A DNA stretch of 64,000 bases from Nocardia lijiangensis NBRC 108240 (lineage in GTDB: Bacteria > Actinomycetota > Actinomycetes > Mycobacteriales > Mycobacteriaceae). The position numbers and the translations under genes are program-made. Shown here in pieces: positions 18,863-27,316 of this stretch. Each line of letters opens with the position of its first letter. Position 1 is the first letter of the stretch. Location: assembly GCF_001613045.1 (NCBI RefSeq), contig NZ_BDBP01000034.1, forward strand, positions 1 through 64,000. The letters are read 5' to 3'. The notes beneath the pieces were generated by a model that worked only from the letters and a program-made list of their open reading frames with translations, did not search any database and was not told the DNA's origin.

Positions 18863-19102
18863 TCAACCGAGTTGCCGGGCCCTGTCTTCGACGGCGTCCT
18901 TGGCATCCACCAGCGATGCCTCCTGGTTCTGGTCTCGATAGCACTTGATCGCGTGCACCAGTTTGCCGCGCCGGATCAGGTCGTCGATGTCGGACCAGTC
19001 CGTCGCCGGAGTGGGATCGGGAATACCGAGATGCTTCATGATCAGGTCGAGTTTGCGCTCGAGCCGGGTCAGCTTCAGGTCCAGGCGATCTCGGGCGAAC
19101 AT
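18863..19102 (-). CDS. Small protein with ribosomal L7/L12 C-terminal-like fold
   Basis: 79 residues: a charged N-terminal helix (LDLKLTRLERKLDLIMKHLG), then IDDLIRRGKLVHAIKCYRDQNQEASLVDAKDAVEDRARQLG, which resembles the C-terminal domain of ribosomal protein L7/L12 (helix, GxxxxAIKxYR, then the xxAKDAVE helix). Such stand-alone domains occur in actinobacteria and have no settled function. The ATG at 19102 lacks a ribosome binding site but is preceded by a -10 at the right distance, so it is probably leaderless. Longer frames upstream are not supported. Confidence 0.7.
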   Translation of the reverse strand: MFARDRLDLKLTRLERKLDLIMKHLGIPDPTPATDWSDIDDLIRRGKLVHAIKCYRDQNQEASLVDAKDAVEDRARQLG

Positions 19103-19108
19103 GCCCAG

Positions 19109-19114
19109 ACTGTA
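19109..19114 (-). promoter_or_regulatory. -10 element, leaderless
   Basis: On the minus strand TACAGT is followed by six bases and then ATG (19102). This spacing fits a leaderless mRNA for the L7/L12-like gene and decides its start. Confidence 0.55.
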
Positions 19115-19239
19115 CCCAGAGAGTGTTCGCCGCGGCACCGTGACCTCACCCCGGCAACGGATGTGCTCGCACGGCTGGCTCTGGTGACCTGCGCCCGCTC
19201 GGTCGCCACCCTGGTGAAGAAGGTCGTCAGCCGAGGCGG

Positions 19240-19536
19240 CTACTCGCTCGCCTGGAGCGACTTGTGTTCGGCCAGCTCCAGTTCGATGAACGCGCCGACC
19301 ATCGAGCGCCAAATCGTCTCCGCGACATCGGCCGACAAGCCCGCCGCGTCCGCCCGCTCCCGCACCGATGCGATCAGCTGCGCGAAGCGGTCGGGGGCGC
19401 GGACGGCGTGCTCGTCGCGTTTGAACGCCGCCGCCGCCCGCACGAGTTCCTGCCTGGTCGCGAGGAGTTCGATCATCGTGCTGTCGATCGCATCGATCTC
19501 GGCACGAACCTCGGCAAGGGAGGACGGAGTATTCAC
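19240..19536 (-). CDS. Chorismate mutase, AroQ class
   Basis: About 98 residues, all helical, with the AroQ pattern: RAEIDAIDSTMIELLATRQELVRAAAAFKRDEHAVRAPDRFAQLIASVRERADAAGLSADVAETIWRSMVGAFIELE. The basic residues expected for chorismate binding (first-helix Arg, the Arg and Lys of RQELV..FKR) are present. The reaction would convert chorismate to prephenate, unless the fold is reused, as in salicylate or DHB pathways. The start is GTG 19536 with TAGTGT eight bases upstream; an ATG at 19563 is possible but has no ribosome site. It stands alone. Confidence 0.8.
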   Translation of the reverse strand: MNTPSSLAEVRAEIDAIDSTMIELLATRQELVRAAAAFKRDEHAVRAPDRFAQLIASVRERADAAGLSADVAETIWRSMVGAFIELELAEHKSLQASE

Positions 19537-19652
19537 GGATGGCGACACTAGCAGTCGAATCATGTTGCCGTGGAACGCCGCTCAGATGAAGGCCACTCGG
19601 CGCACCGCCGGCTCGGGGTACGGGCGTCGGTCCTCGGTGGCAGGATGCGGGT

Positions 19653-20246
19653 GTGGGTGACTATTTCGAACGAATCGTCGACCTCGATGTAGCCTCGGCC
19701 GACGCGAGCACGCTGGCCGAGCACATGGTGGACTGGATGGTGTCGCGGCGATGGCTGCTTCGAGAGACTTCGCGCGACGCGATGTACAGCCTCCAAGTCG
19801 ACGAAGGCTATGTGCCAGGCCCCGACTGGCCGCAGATCACCCACGAATGGGGCGCCGACTGGATCCCCGGCCCCGTCGCCGTCATCGTCGGCCGCCACGA
19901 CCACAATCCCGGACAGGGCGGCATCGAACCGGCCTCCGCGGCATGCCCACGCTGCCAGGCCACCACCGTGATCATCGACTACCCGCAACAATGGGAAGCC
20001 GATCCCGCCGTATGGCAGCCGTTCTCGGACGCGATCGACGCCTGGAAACAAACAGGCACCGGCGCAGCAATCTGCCCCTCCTGCACCACACCGAGCCCCA
20101 TCACCACCTGGCAATGGGCAGACGGCTTCGCCCTGGGCACTCTCGCCTTCGACTTCTGGGGTTGGCCGCCCCTCGCCGAGGGCTTCATCACCGAATTCGC
20201 AGCCCGACTCGGGCACCGAATCGAACGCCACACCGGCAAGTTCTGA
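19653..20246 (+). CDS. Hypothetical protein with two CxxC pairs
   Basis: 197 residues, unrecognised. It has two cysteine pairs, ACPRCQ near residue 95 and ICPSC near residue 130, that could hold one zinc ion. The rest is rich in Trp and acidic residues (YVPGPDWPQITHEWGADWIPGP, FDFWGWPPLAEGF) without membrane segments. GTG 19653 is the only reasonable start; no ribosome binding site was seen. No partner is suggested by the neighbours. Confidence 0.6.
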   Translation: MGDYFERIVDLDVASADASTLAEHMVDWMVSRRWLLRETSRDAMYSLQVDEGYVPGPDWPQITHEWGADWIPGPVAVIVGRHDHNPGQGGIEPASAACPRCQATTVIIDYPQQWEADPAVWQPFSDAIDAWKQTGTGAAICPSCTTPSPITTWQWADGFALGTLAFDFWGWPPLAEGFITEFAARLGHRIERHTGKF

Positions 20247-20448
20247 ACCGACGCTTCCAACAATCAGCTGAGCGCCGTGCGGTGACTATCGAGCTCGCCC
20301 GCAGCCCGCGGTTTCGCTTGCGCGTGCTGTGGCCGAATGCTTCGTGACCGACGACACGCTGATGCCGTGTAGCAACGTAAGGAGCAACCGGTTGTCGGTC
20401 ATCCTGAGTGAATCGGAGATCCCCCGAACGAACCACGAGGCGAAGCGA

Positions 20449-21420
20449 ATGCGAGCGGTAGTTCACGACAAGTTCGGAGCCCCGGAGGTCTTGTCCCTCC
20501 GCGAGGTCGATCGACCCGTCCCCAGGCGTGGCGACGTCCTGATCGAGGTGCATGCCACGACCGTGACCGCGGCCGAGATCCTGATACGCCGGGGGCGACC
20601 ACTGTGGGGCCGGGTCATCCTGGGATTGGCTCGCCCACGCAGAATGCTCCGGATACCGGGGTTGGAGCTGTCCGGAGAGATCGTGGCCGTCGGCGCGGAC
20701 GTCGAACGATTCGCGCCGGGCGACCAGGTTTTCGGATTCACCGGGTTCGGCGTAGGGGCGTGTGCGGAGTACAAATGCATGCCGGCAACGGCATCCCTGG
20801 AACTCAAACCGTCCAACACCAGCTACCAGCAGGCCGCCGCCTCGGTCGACGGCGCGACGACGGCGCTGTATTTCCTTCGCGACGTCGCGCGCGTCCGCGC
20901 GGGTCAGCACGTCCTGATCAACGGCGCCTCCGGAAGCATCGGGACCTACGCGGTGCAGCTGGCGAAGTTCTTCGGCGCCGAAGTCACCGCGGTCTGCAGC
21001 GCCAAGAACGCCGAGCTGGTCACTTCGCTGGGCGCCGACCACGTGATCGACTACACCACAGACGATTTCACCACGCGACGCAACGCCTACGACGTCATCT
21101 TCGACACTGTTACCGCGAGCTCGTTCGGACAATGCCGAAGCGCCTTGACCCCCACCGGATGCTACGTCCCGACAACCGAACTGCGGAACTGGGCGATCGC
21201 CGGATGGACCGCGCTACGTGGCGGCCGGAAGGTAAAGCCCGGCATGTCGATCGACAAGCGCGCTGCTCTCGCCTTCATCAAAGAACTCATCGAAGGCGGA
21301 CAGCTGCACATCGTCATCGACCGCAACTATCGGTTGGACCAGATCGTCGAAGCACACCGGTACGTCGAGACCGGACACAAACGCGGCAACGTCACCATCT
21401 CGATCACCGCCGAGACCTGA
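20449..21420 (+). CDS. NAD(P)-dependent quinone oxidoreductase-like alcohol dehydrogenase (MDR)
   Basis: 323 residues from ATG 20449. It is a zinc-free MDR of the quinone-oxidoreductase type: MRAVVHDKFGAPEVL at the N-terminus, then GLELSGEIVAVGADVERFAPGDQVFGF, and the nucleotide-binding GASGSIGTYAVQLAKFFGAEVTAV. Catalytic zinc ligands are absent. A TTG at 20392, with AAGGAG eight bases upstream, could add 19 residues. I prefer the ATG because the added residues lack family similarity. It probably reduces activated double bonds or quinones with NADPH; the substrate is unknown. Confidence 0.8.
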   Translation: MRAVVHDKFGAPEVLSLREVDRPVPRRGDVLIEVHATTVTAAEILIRRGRPLWGRVILGLARPRRMLRIPGLELSGEIVAVGADVERFAPGDQVFGFTGFGVGACAEYKCMPATASLELKPSNTSYQQAAASVDGATTALYFLRDVARVRAGQHVLINGASGSIGTYAVQLAKFFGAEVTAVCSAKNAELVTSLGADHVIDYTTDDFTTRRNAYDVIFDTVTASSFGQCRSALTPTGCYVPTTELRNWAIAGWTALRGGRKVKPGMSIDKRAALAFIKELIEGGQLHIVIDRNYRLDQIVEAHRYVETGHKRGNVTISITAET

Positions 21421-21465
21421 GGCAGAGTGACAGGATTGCCTGTGGCGGGCACGCACCCGTTGTCG

Positions 21466-22257
21466 TCACGATGTTGCCGCGACCGGAGCCGCCGCGATCA
21501 TCCAATTGCTGAACTCGCATGCCAGATGCCACTGGTGTTGGCGAATGAGCCTGGCGGGCAGGGTACCCGGGAATTCCACGGTCAGCAGGGCCTCGAGTGT
21601 GCCATCGCGGTCACGGAATTGGTGACGGACCCCGCCGATGACCAAGCCGTCGTCGAGGAGGGCTTGGCCCGCGATCTGGATGGGGTAGCTGGGATCGATA
21701 GGAATGGTGAGGTTTTCGGTCCCGCTGTAGTCGACGAGGAACCGCGCCGCTGCCGGTGATCCACCGGTGGTTTCGACGACCTCCAGGCGGCCGTCGGGCA
21801 GTCCGCGCAGCAGGTAGTGGTCCGGGCAGGCGTCGATCATGTCGGTTTCGGCGTTGGTGGCGGTCAGATTGTCGAACCAGGTGGCGAACCGCTCGGCGGA
21901 GTAGTTCGGTACTTCGAGACAGGTGGCGGCGTGCTTGGTGCGCCCCCTGCTCACGGCGACACCCATCCGCGCCATTCGCTCGGAGAGGGCCAGTTCGCGC
22001 CTGAGCATGGCGTAAACGCCGGCGTGGCCCAGCCGAATCTTCAGCGTCGTCAGCGCGGACCGCTGCACATCGAGAGGCGCGCCGAGCAGCTCGTCGATTG
22101 CACGGTCCGGCATGAGCTCAGCCATCCCGCGACGCCCAAGGCGCGCGGCGAACTTCCCGAGCACCGCCGCGGCCCGGCGTGATTCCCATGCCCGCACCTG
22201 TTCGCGCGACACTTTCTCCGCACCCACGATCGCACGGATCTCGATGGGATCGACCAT
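21466..22257 (-). CDS. Hypothetical protein, unknown family
   Basis: 263 residues; no domain recognised. The N-terminal half is helical and basic (VSREQVRAWESRRAAAVLGKFAARLGRRG). The second half looks like beta structure with several WF, YLLRG and RLEVVETTGG segments, ending with HQWHLACEFSNWMIAAAP. ATG 22257 has AGGAA just before it and was preferred over longer frames. An inverted copy of its 3' end lies on the plus strand beyond its 5' end (22472-22505), so it has, or had, a paralogue here. Confidence 0.6.
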   Translation of the reverse strand: MVDPIEIRAIVGAEKVSREQVRAWESRRAAAVLGKFAARLGRRGMAELMPDRAIDELLGAPLDVQRSALTTLKIRLGHAGVYAMLRRELALSERMARMGVAVSRGRTKHAATCLEVPNYSAERFATWFDNLTATNAETDMIDACPDHYLLRGLPDGRLEVVETTGGSPAAARFLVDYSGTENLTIPIDPSYPIQIAGQALLDDGLVIGGVRHQFRDRDGTLEALLTVEFPGTLPARLIRQHQWHLACEFSNWMIAAAPVAATS

Positions 22258-22445
22258 GGCGGTTCCTGCCTCTCCTGTTCCAGTGATCCGATCTCGACGG
22301 TTAGCTCGTGGGCAATGGTTCCCCTCTCCGAGGCAACGGTCACCCGAGACCCACGCCGCCCGGAGGGCACAGCGACGCCACTCCACGCAGTTAACGCCAG
22401 TCGAACTTGCATTAGCCTGCCTCAGCCAGGGCGCAAACGCAAGTA

Positions 22446-22525
22446 TGAATAGCTTTTACCGCCCTGAACCGCAGTGGCATCTGGCCTGCGAATTCAGCAA
22501 TTGGATCACCGCATACCTGCGCTGA
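22446..22525 (+). pseudogene. Remnant of the 3' end of a paralogue of the 21466-22257 gene
   Basis: The plus strand encodes NSFYRPEPQWHLACEFSNWI followed by TAYLR and a stop. This matches the C-terminus of the neighbouring minus-strand protein (HQWHLACEFSNWM). At DNA level 22472-22505 is identical to the reverse complement of 21501-21534 at 32 of 34 positions. No larger part of the gene remains upstream, so I read it as the end of a deleted paralogue in opposite orientation. Confidence 0.6.
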
Positions 22526-22609
22526 TCAGCCCGAGCCTGCCGGATCGCCCTCGACGCGCAGGCCCACACCGTTCAGCGCGCACCAGGCGCCGTCGAGTAG
22601 AACAGGGCC

Positions 22610-23239
22610 ATGAACCAGCGTGGGCACGATCCCGAGAACGAGCAACCCACACCGCCCCTGGCTCCGCGCAAACGGACCGGGGGACGCTCGGCGCGCGTGC
22701 GGGAAGCCGTGCTCACCGCGACGCTGGACCAGGTCGCCGAGCACGGCATCGAGGGATTGACCATCGGCGACGTCGCCGCCCGAGCCGGTGTCGCCGAGAC
22801 AACGATCTACCGGCGCTGGGGCACCCGCACGGCCCTCATCGCCGAAGCCGTCACCGAGCTGGCGGCCGCGGGCAACCCCGCGCCGGACACCGGCACGCTG
22901 CGCGGAGACCTCCACCAGCTCGCCGAGCAGATCTCCCACCTGATCTCCCGCCCCGGCATCGCGCGACTGCTCGGCACCACCATCGCCCTGTCCGCCGACC
23001 CGGACGTCGCCGCCGCACGCCACCGCTTCTGGGACGAGCGATTCGAACGGACCTCGCACGTCATCCGCAGAGCCGTCGAACGCGGTGAACTACCCGGCGA
23101 CGTCGACCCCCGCGAGGTCCTCGAAACACTCTCCGCCCCTTTGTATTTCCGGATCCTGGTCGGCGACCGACCCCTCGACGGCGCCTTCATCACCCGCTGC
23201 ATCGACCACACCCTCACCCTGTACCGCATGCCGGAATGA
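22610..23239 (+). CDS. TetR-family regulator
   Basis: 209 residues. The TetR helix-turn-helix is at about 27-75 (TLDQVAEHGIEGLTIGDVAARAGVAETTIYRRWGTRTALIAEAV), followed by a C-terminal ligand domain with DPDVAAARHRFWDERFERT and ERGELPGDVDPREVLETLSAPLYFRILV. It is similar in layout to the TetR gene at 46137. TAGAAC lies six bases before the ATG, which could be a weak leaderless -10. Its target is unclear; the flanking genes are remnants. Confidence 0.85.
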   Translation: MNQRGHDPENEQPTPPLAPRKRTGGRSARVREAVLTATLDQVAEHGIEGLTIGDVAARAGVAETTIYRRWGTRTALIAEAVTELAAAGNPAPDTGTLRGDLHQLAEQISHLISRPGIARLLGTTIALSADPDVAAARHRFWDERFERTSHVIRRAVERGELPGDVDPREVLETLSAPLYFRILVGDRPLDGAFITRCIDHTLTLYRMPE

Positions 23240-23351
23240 GGAGGCACAGTACGTCCCGCCGCGTCCATTGATACCGCGCCCTGCCTTCCGTCGCCCGTTC
23301 ACCGCAGGGCGGCACGAAACGCGGTGCGAGCCTCGGCTACCCGACCCGATG

Positions 23352-23477
23352 TCAACGGACGGATTCGATGTCTGCCGCAACCGCGAAGTCAGCCCCGGTG
23401 GCCGCTCGAACCTCGGATTCACTGATCCCCGGCGCAGTCTCGACCATGTCGGCGACATCACGGACGCCAAGGTGACG
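23352..23477 (-). pseudogene. Fragment of a CoA-transferase subunit B gene
   Basis: The minus strand encodes RHLGVRDVADMVETAPGISE, then SEVRAATGADFAVAADIESVR and a stop. The segment ETAPGISESEVRAATGADF matches the conserved C-terminus of 3-oxoacid CoA-transferase subunit B (typically ELAPGVSEDEVRAKTGAPF). No further part of the enzyme is readable upstream in any frame. The 383-base gap between the TetR and flavodoxin genes otherwise holds nothing I can name. Confidence 0.45.
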
Positions 23478-23622
23478 AGACCTGTGGCAGGAACGCGGTG
23501 CGCCGGTTGTTCGGCGACGAAGGTCCTTATCGGGATGGCGGTTCGGCACTGTTGGCCGAGAGGAAGCCCGGCGTAGCGTCGAGTCCGGAGAGCCGCGAAT
23601 CCGAGGCGTGAAGGAGACTCCG

Positions 23623-24147
23623 ATGAGGGTCCGCGTTGTCTATGAGTCGATGTTCGGCAATACCGCGACGATTGCCGAGGCAATCGCGCAAGGGTTGGGT
23701 GCGCACGCCGCCGTCGAGGTGCTCGAGGTGACCACCGCGGCTCAGGCGCCCGAGCCCGCGGTCGATCTTCTGGTGGTCGGCGGCCCGACCCATGTCTTCG
23801 GGCTCAGCCGGGTCCGCACACGTCGCGACGCCGCCACCCGCACCACCGCACCGGTCGCGGTGGACACCGGGATCCGGGAATGGCTCGACAGCGCACTGCC
23901 GGTTCCCGAGGGCGCACGCGCCGCGGCGTTCGGCACCAAAGCCGCCCATCCGCGGTGGCTGCCCGGCTCGGCGGCGCGCGGTATCGGACGACGCCTGCGC
24001 GGGCTGGGCTATCGACTCGTCGGCGACCCCACCGATTTCCTGGTCGACGCGATGACCGGGCCGCTCAGCGCGGGCGAACTCGACCGTGTCCGCCGGTGGG
24101 GCGAAAAACTCGCTCGCGAACTCGAGCGCAGCGCTCACCGCGGCTGA
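23623..24147 (+). CDS. Flavodoxin-like protein
   Basis: 174 residues with the FMN-phosphate loop SMFGNTATIAEAI near the N-terminus (flavodoxin consensus T/SxTGNT), then LLVVGGPTHVFGLSRVRTR and the end helix GELDRVRRWGEKLAREL. It is a short-chain flavodoxin domain that probably carries electrons or reduces quinones. The start at ATG 23623 is set by GAAGGAG nine bases upstream. It is followed after 18 bases by a GyrI-DUF302 gene, with which it likely shares a transcript. Confidence 0.8.
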   Translation: MRVRVVYESMFGNTATIAEAIAQGLGAHAAVEVLEVTTAAQAPEPAVDLLVVGGPTHVFGLSRVRTRRDAATRTTAPVAVDTGIREWLDSALPVPEGARAAAFGTKAAHPRWLPGSAARGIGRRLRGLGYRLVGDPTDFLVDAMTGPLSAGELDRVRRWGEKLARELERSAHRG

Positions 24148-24165
24148 GCGAAAGGAACCCCGGTC

Positions 24166-25083
24166 ATGCCCTACCAAGTCGCGGTAGTCGAATCGGTGCC
24201 CCACACGGTGCTACAACTGCACCGCACCATCCGCGCCGACCACGCCGGAGACGACATAGGCGCAGGCATGGACGCGCTCTACGCTCTCGCGGCCGCCACC
24301 GGCCTGACAGCCTCGGGAGCGCCGTCGACGACCTACCACGGCGACTTCCGCCCCGGAACCACCGTCGAGGTCGACTTCACGCTCCCCGTCGGCGCGGGCG
24401 ATTCCTCGTCGGAGACCGAGGACTCGACGATACGAGCCACCGAGTTCGGCTGGTATGCGCGCACCGTCCACCGCGGCGGCTACCAGACGATCACCGACGC
24501 CTACCGCGCACTCGAAACCTGGCTCGGCGCAGCGCCGTATCGGGCGGTCGGGCCACCCACCGAGGTGTATCTGGTCGCGCCCGAGCAGGTGGTGAGCGCC
24601 CACGACCTGGTCACCGAGATCCGCATCCCGGTCACGCCAACGGATTTGAGCGTGACCGTCGCGGCCACGGTCGCCGACACCGTGCCGATCGTCCGAGACG
24701 CACTCGCCGCGTACGGCTTCAGCGTGCTCGAGGAGCTCGACGTGCACGCCGCCGCCCGCACCGGCCGGCAGATCGCCGACTACGTGATCCTCGGTGCGTG
24801 CAATCCGGAACTGGCAGCGCGCGCACTGACCATCGACCGGCGTATCGGACTGATGATGAACTGCGCCCTCGTCGTCCGCGCCGAGGGCCGCAACAGCGTC
24901 ATCGAAGCGGCCGACCCTCTCACCATGGTCGAGCAAACCCGCACCCACGCGTGGAACCCCCTTGCGCGACAGGTCCGCCACAGTCTGGTCGCTGCGCTGG
25001 CGCGGGTGCGCACGTCCCTGCCCAGCCCGACGGACTCGCCCAGCACCACCCCGGCTTCGGACACCCCCGGCGACGCCCACTGA
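24166..25083 (+). CDS. Fusion of a GyrI-like domain and a DUF302 domain
   Basis: 305 residues. Residues 1-150 form a GyrI/SOUL-type small-molecule-binding domain (TVLQLHRTIRADHAGDDIGAGMDALYALAA, then EFGWYARTVHRGGYQTI and a terminal EVYLVAP). Residues about 155-285 form a DUF302 domain (TVAATVADTVPIVRDALAAYGFSVLEELDV, YVILGACNPELAARALTID, GLMMNCALVVRA). The C-terminus is a disordered Ser/Thr/Pro tail. DUF302 proteins are often linked to oxidative or metal stress. The order GyrI-DUF302 on one chain with an upstream flavodoxin suggests a stress or redox role. Confidence 0.75.
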   Translation: MPYQVAVVESVPHTVLQLHRTIRADHAGDDIGAGMDALYALAAATGLTASGAPSTTYHGDFRPGTTVEVDFTLPVGAGDSSSETEDSTIRATEFGWYARTVHRGGYQTITDAYRALETWLGAAPYRAVGPPTEVYLVAPEQVVSAHDLVTEIRIPVTPTDLSVTVAATVADTVPIVRDALAAYGFSVLEELDVHAAARTGRQIADYVILGACNPELAARALTIDRRIGLMMNCALVVRAEGRNSVIEAADPLTMVEQTRTHAWNPLARQVRHSLVAALARVRTSLPSPTDSPSTTPASDTPGDAH

Positions 25084-25226
25084 TCTCCTACCCCGGCGAC
25101 CGGGCCCATCGCCCACACCGGTGGCAACGTGAAGGTTCATCGGTCAACGGCGGGATGCCATTCGTCCGAGGTTGCAGGACAACATCTTTCGCGATCCAGC
25201 CCCTGATGGTCCCTGGACTGCATCGA

Positions 25227-25254
25227 CCTTGGTCCGGCCTCGCGGGGACCAAGG
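25227..25254. promoter_or_regulatory. 9-bp inverted repeat
   Basis: CCTTGGTCC and GGACCAAGG are perfect arms around a 10-base spacer. It lies 99 bases before the small membrane gene, in a 269-base gap. It could be an operator for that gene or a terminator of the flavodoxin/GyrI-DUF302 transcript. Confidence 0.45.
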
Positions 25255-25352
25255 ACTCTGCTCTCGGATTCGCCTCGGCGGGCATGGTGAACACGGGCCG
25301 CGGCATCCCCCCGGGCCGCGGCCCGCACGAACCGACACCCAAAGGAATCACC

Positions 25353-25640
25353 GTGAGCGACATGACATCCGACCAGCCCTACCACGCCAAGCCGGGAGAC
25401 AGCCTCGCCGACATCTACAACATCCCCGGCATCGTGCTCTTCATGGCCGGAGTGGTGGGCCTGGCATCCACGCTCACCACAGCAGGGTCCGGATTCACCC
25501 GATGGGTCGCGCTCGGCGCCATCGCCACCGCGCTGTGCTTCATCGGCAGCGTCGCGGTGTTCTGGCTCGAGCACGAGCGCCTGCGCCGTCTCGCCCAACG
25601 CCGGGTCCCGGTCCAGACCGAAGCGCCGACCCCGGAGTGA
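25353..25640 (+). CDS. Small two-helix membrane protein, UsfY-like
   Basis: 95 residues. Two hydrophobic helices (about 26-45, IPGIVLFMAGVVGLASTLTT, and 52-72, ALGAIATALCFIGSVAVFW) are followed by a basic C-terminal tail (LEHERLRRLAQRR). The N-terminal GDSLADIYNIPG and the tail resemble mycobacterial UsfY, a stress-induced membrane protein near sigF, but I make this link only from general layout. GTG 25353 has AAAGGA seven bases before it. Confidence 0.6.
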   Translation: MSDMTSDQPYHAKPGDSLADIYNIPGIVLFMAGVVGLASTLTTAGSGFTRWVALGAIATALCFIGSVAVFWLEHERLRRLAQRRVPVQTEAPTPE

Positions 25641-25699
25641 CGAGCGGGAGGGCACTACCGCCGATCGACACGACTGAGCCGGGGTCCCGCACGCCGCGA

Positions 25700-27316
25700 T
25701 CAGTATCCGGTGTCGCGGCGGCGGAACCCGGCGAATCCGGCCGCCAGCCCGGCCGCGGCTATCGCGGTGATGACGAGTAACGGTGCGGCAGTGACGGTTT
25801 CCAGCGGCGCCTTCGGGAGATGCGCGAAAGGCGAAGCCTCATCGAACCACTCGGGCAGATCGAAGGTCGTCGCGAAGACGACAGCCACCACACAGTAGGC
25901 AAAGACCGACCACGCCAGCGGGACAGCGGCCCTGGGCACCCAGCCGCAGCCGAGCGTCGTGACCGCGGCGATCGACCATACCGCAGGCAAATACACCAGC
26001 GCCACACCGATCATTCGGAGCGGCTGGACGGCGTCGGTGATCGTCAAACCATAGGACAGCCCCATGCCGAAGCCCCCGCAGACCAGCACGAACACCCCAC
26101 CACCCAACGCGACCGCGAGGTGGCTGGCCAGCCAGCGATCCCGGCTCACGGGCGTGGCCAGAATCGGCTCCGCACGGCCCGCGGTCTCCTCCCCGCGGGC
26201 ACGCAACACACTGGTGATACCGAACGCGGCGCTGAGCAGCGCGACGACCGAAACCGTCAGGGACAGATAGGAATCCACTGCATCGGCGGCGCCTCCCGGA
26301 AGGTAGGCGGCGATTTCGGGATTGTCGGTGAGATAGTCCTCGATACTGTCGGCGAACGAACCGTATGCCGCGCCCAAGGCGAAAATCCCTACCGCCCACC
26401 CTGCCAGCGACCCGCGCTGCAGCCGCCACGCCAAGCCCAGCGGTGACCGCAGCGCCCAGGAGGCGGTCGCACGCCCCGTGCCGTACGGGAAGAGTCCCGC
26501 GCCGAAGTCACGCCGGTCGAGCAGGAAGAACGCGACGGCGGTGAGCGTGAGGGTCGCGGCGGCGAACAGCAGCACCGTCCACCACCGGTCACCCGCATAC
26601 GGGTAACTCCGCTGGCCCCACCCGATGGGTGAAGTCCACGACGCGGCGCCGTTGCCGACATCGCCGACAGCGCGTGCCACGTACGCGGCCGCCAGAGCGA
26701 GTCCGACCGCCCCGTACACACTGCGTGGGTTCTCGAATACCTGAGCCGCGACGGCGGTGACACCGGCGAAGGTGATCCCGACCCCTGCGGTGGCGACCCC
26801 CAGCAGCAGCGACCCAGCCACGGGAAGCCCGGTCCCCGCTGCGGCCGCGAAGACCACCAGCACCACGGCGAGGTCGGCCAGCCCGGCCACTGCGAGCGCG
26901 GCGGTGGCGGGTGCCCAGCGCCCGACCCGTGCCGAACGAAGCAGTTCCGCCCGTCCCGTTTCCTCGTCCGCGCGAGTATGCCGTCCGACCAGGAACATAT
27001 TCATCACCGCGACCACGACCGCCAGGTAGGCGAAGATCTCGAAGACGATCTCCCCGCCGATCGTGTCCAGCAGCCGGGTCGGTCCACCCATGGCGATGCC
27101 GGCCGCGCTGGCGCCCATGGTCTCGCGAATCTGAGCGAGCTTCTGGGGCGTGTCATAGAAACGCTGACTGGCGAGGGATTGAAAAGCGATCAGCGCGCCC
27201 GCGCCGAGCAGCCAGCACGGCAGGGAGAATCGCTCGCGCAGGAACGCGAATCGCACCAGCGTGGCGACGCCGGAGGTGTGCGCCCGCAGCGGCGTCCACG
27301 GCGCCGTGAGGGTCAT
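25700..27316 (-). CDS. ABC-2 type exporter, membrane subunit
   Basis: 538 residues with about twelve transmembrane helices in two homologous halves, the form of the polyketide-antibiotic exporter (TnrB-like) permeases. Typical segments are [21 protein letters not shown] in the first half and [21 protein letters not shown] in the second, the cytoplasmic coupling regions. ATG 27316 overlaps the ATPase stop (ATGA). It is a homologue of the permease at 62457. Its substrate may be a lipophilic antibiotic or lipid, which is inferred. Confidence 0.85.
   Translation of the reverse strand: MTLTAPWTPLRAHTSGVATLVRFAFLRERFSLPCWLLGAGALIAFQSLASQRFYDTPQKLAQIRETMGASAAGIAMGGPTRLLDTIGGEIVFEIFAYLAVVVAVMNMFLVGRHTRADEETGRAELLRSARVGRWAPATAALAVAGLADLAVVLVVFAAAAGTGLPVAGSLLLGVATAGVGITFAGVTAVAAQVFENPRSVYGAVGLALAAAYVARAVGDVGNGAASWTSPIGWGQRSYPYAGDRWWTVLLFAAATLTLTAVAFFLLDRRDFGAGLFPYGTGRATASWALRSPLGLAWRLQRGSLAGWAVGIFALGAAYGSFADSIEDYLTDNPEIAAYLPGGAADAVDSYLSLTVSVVALLSAAFGITSVLRARGEETAGRAEPILATPVSRDRWLASHLAVALGGGVFVLVCGGFGMGLSYGLTITDAVQPLRMIGVALVYLPAVWSIAAVTTLGCGWVPRAAVPLAWSVFAYCVVAVVFATTFDLPEWFDEASPFAHLPKAPLETVTAAPLLVITAIAAAGLAAGFAGFRRRDTGY

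Noticed and set aside
25200-25260. DosR-like box near the flavodoxin/UsfY-like genes
   Set aside because: GGGACCAAGGACT looks similar at first, but the second half does not match the inverted GTCCC arm of the consensus.
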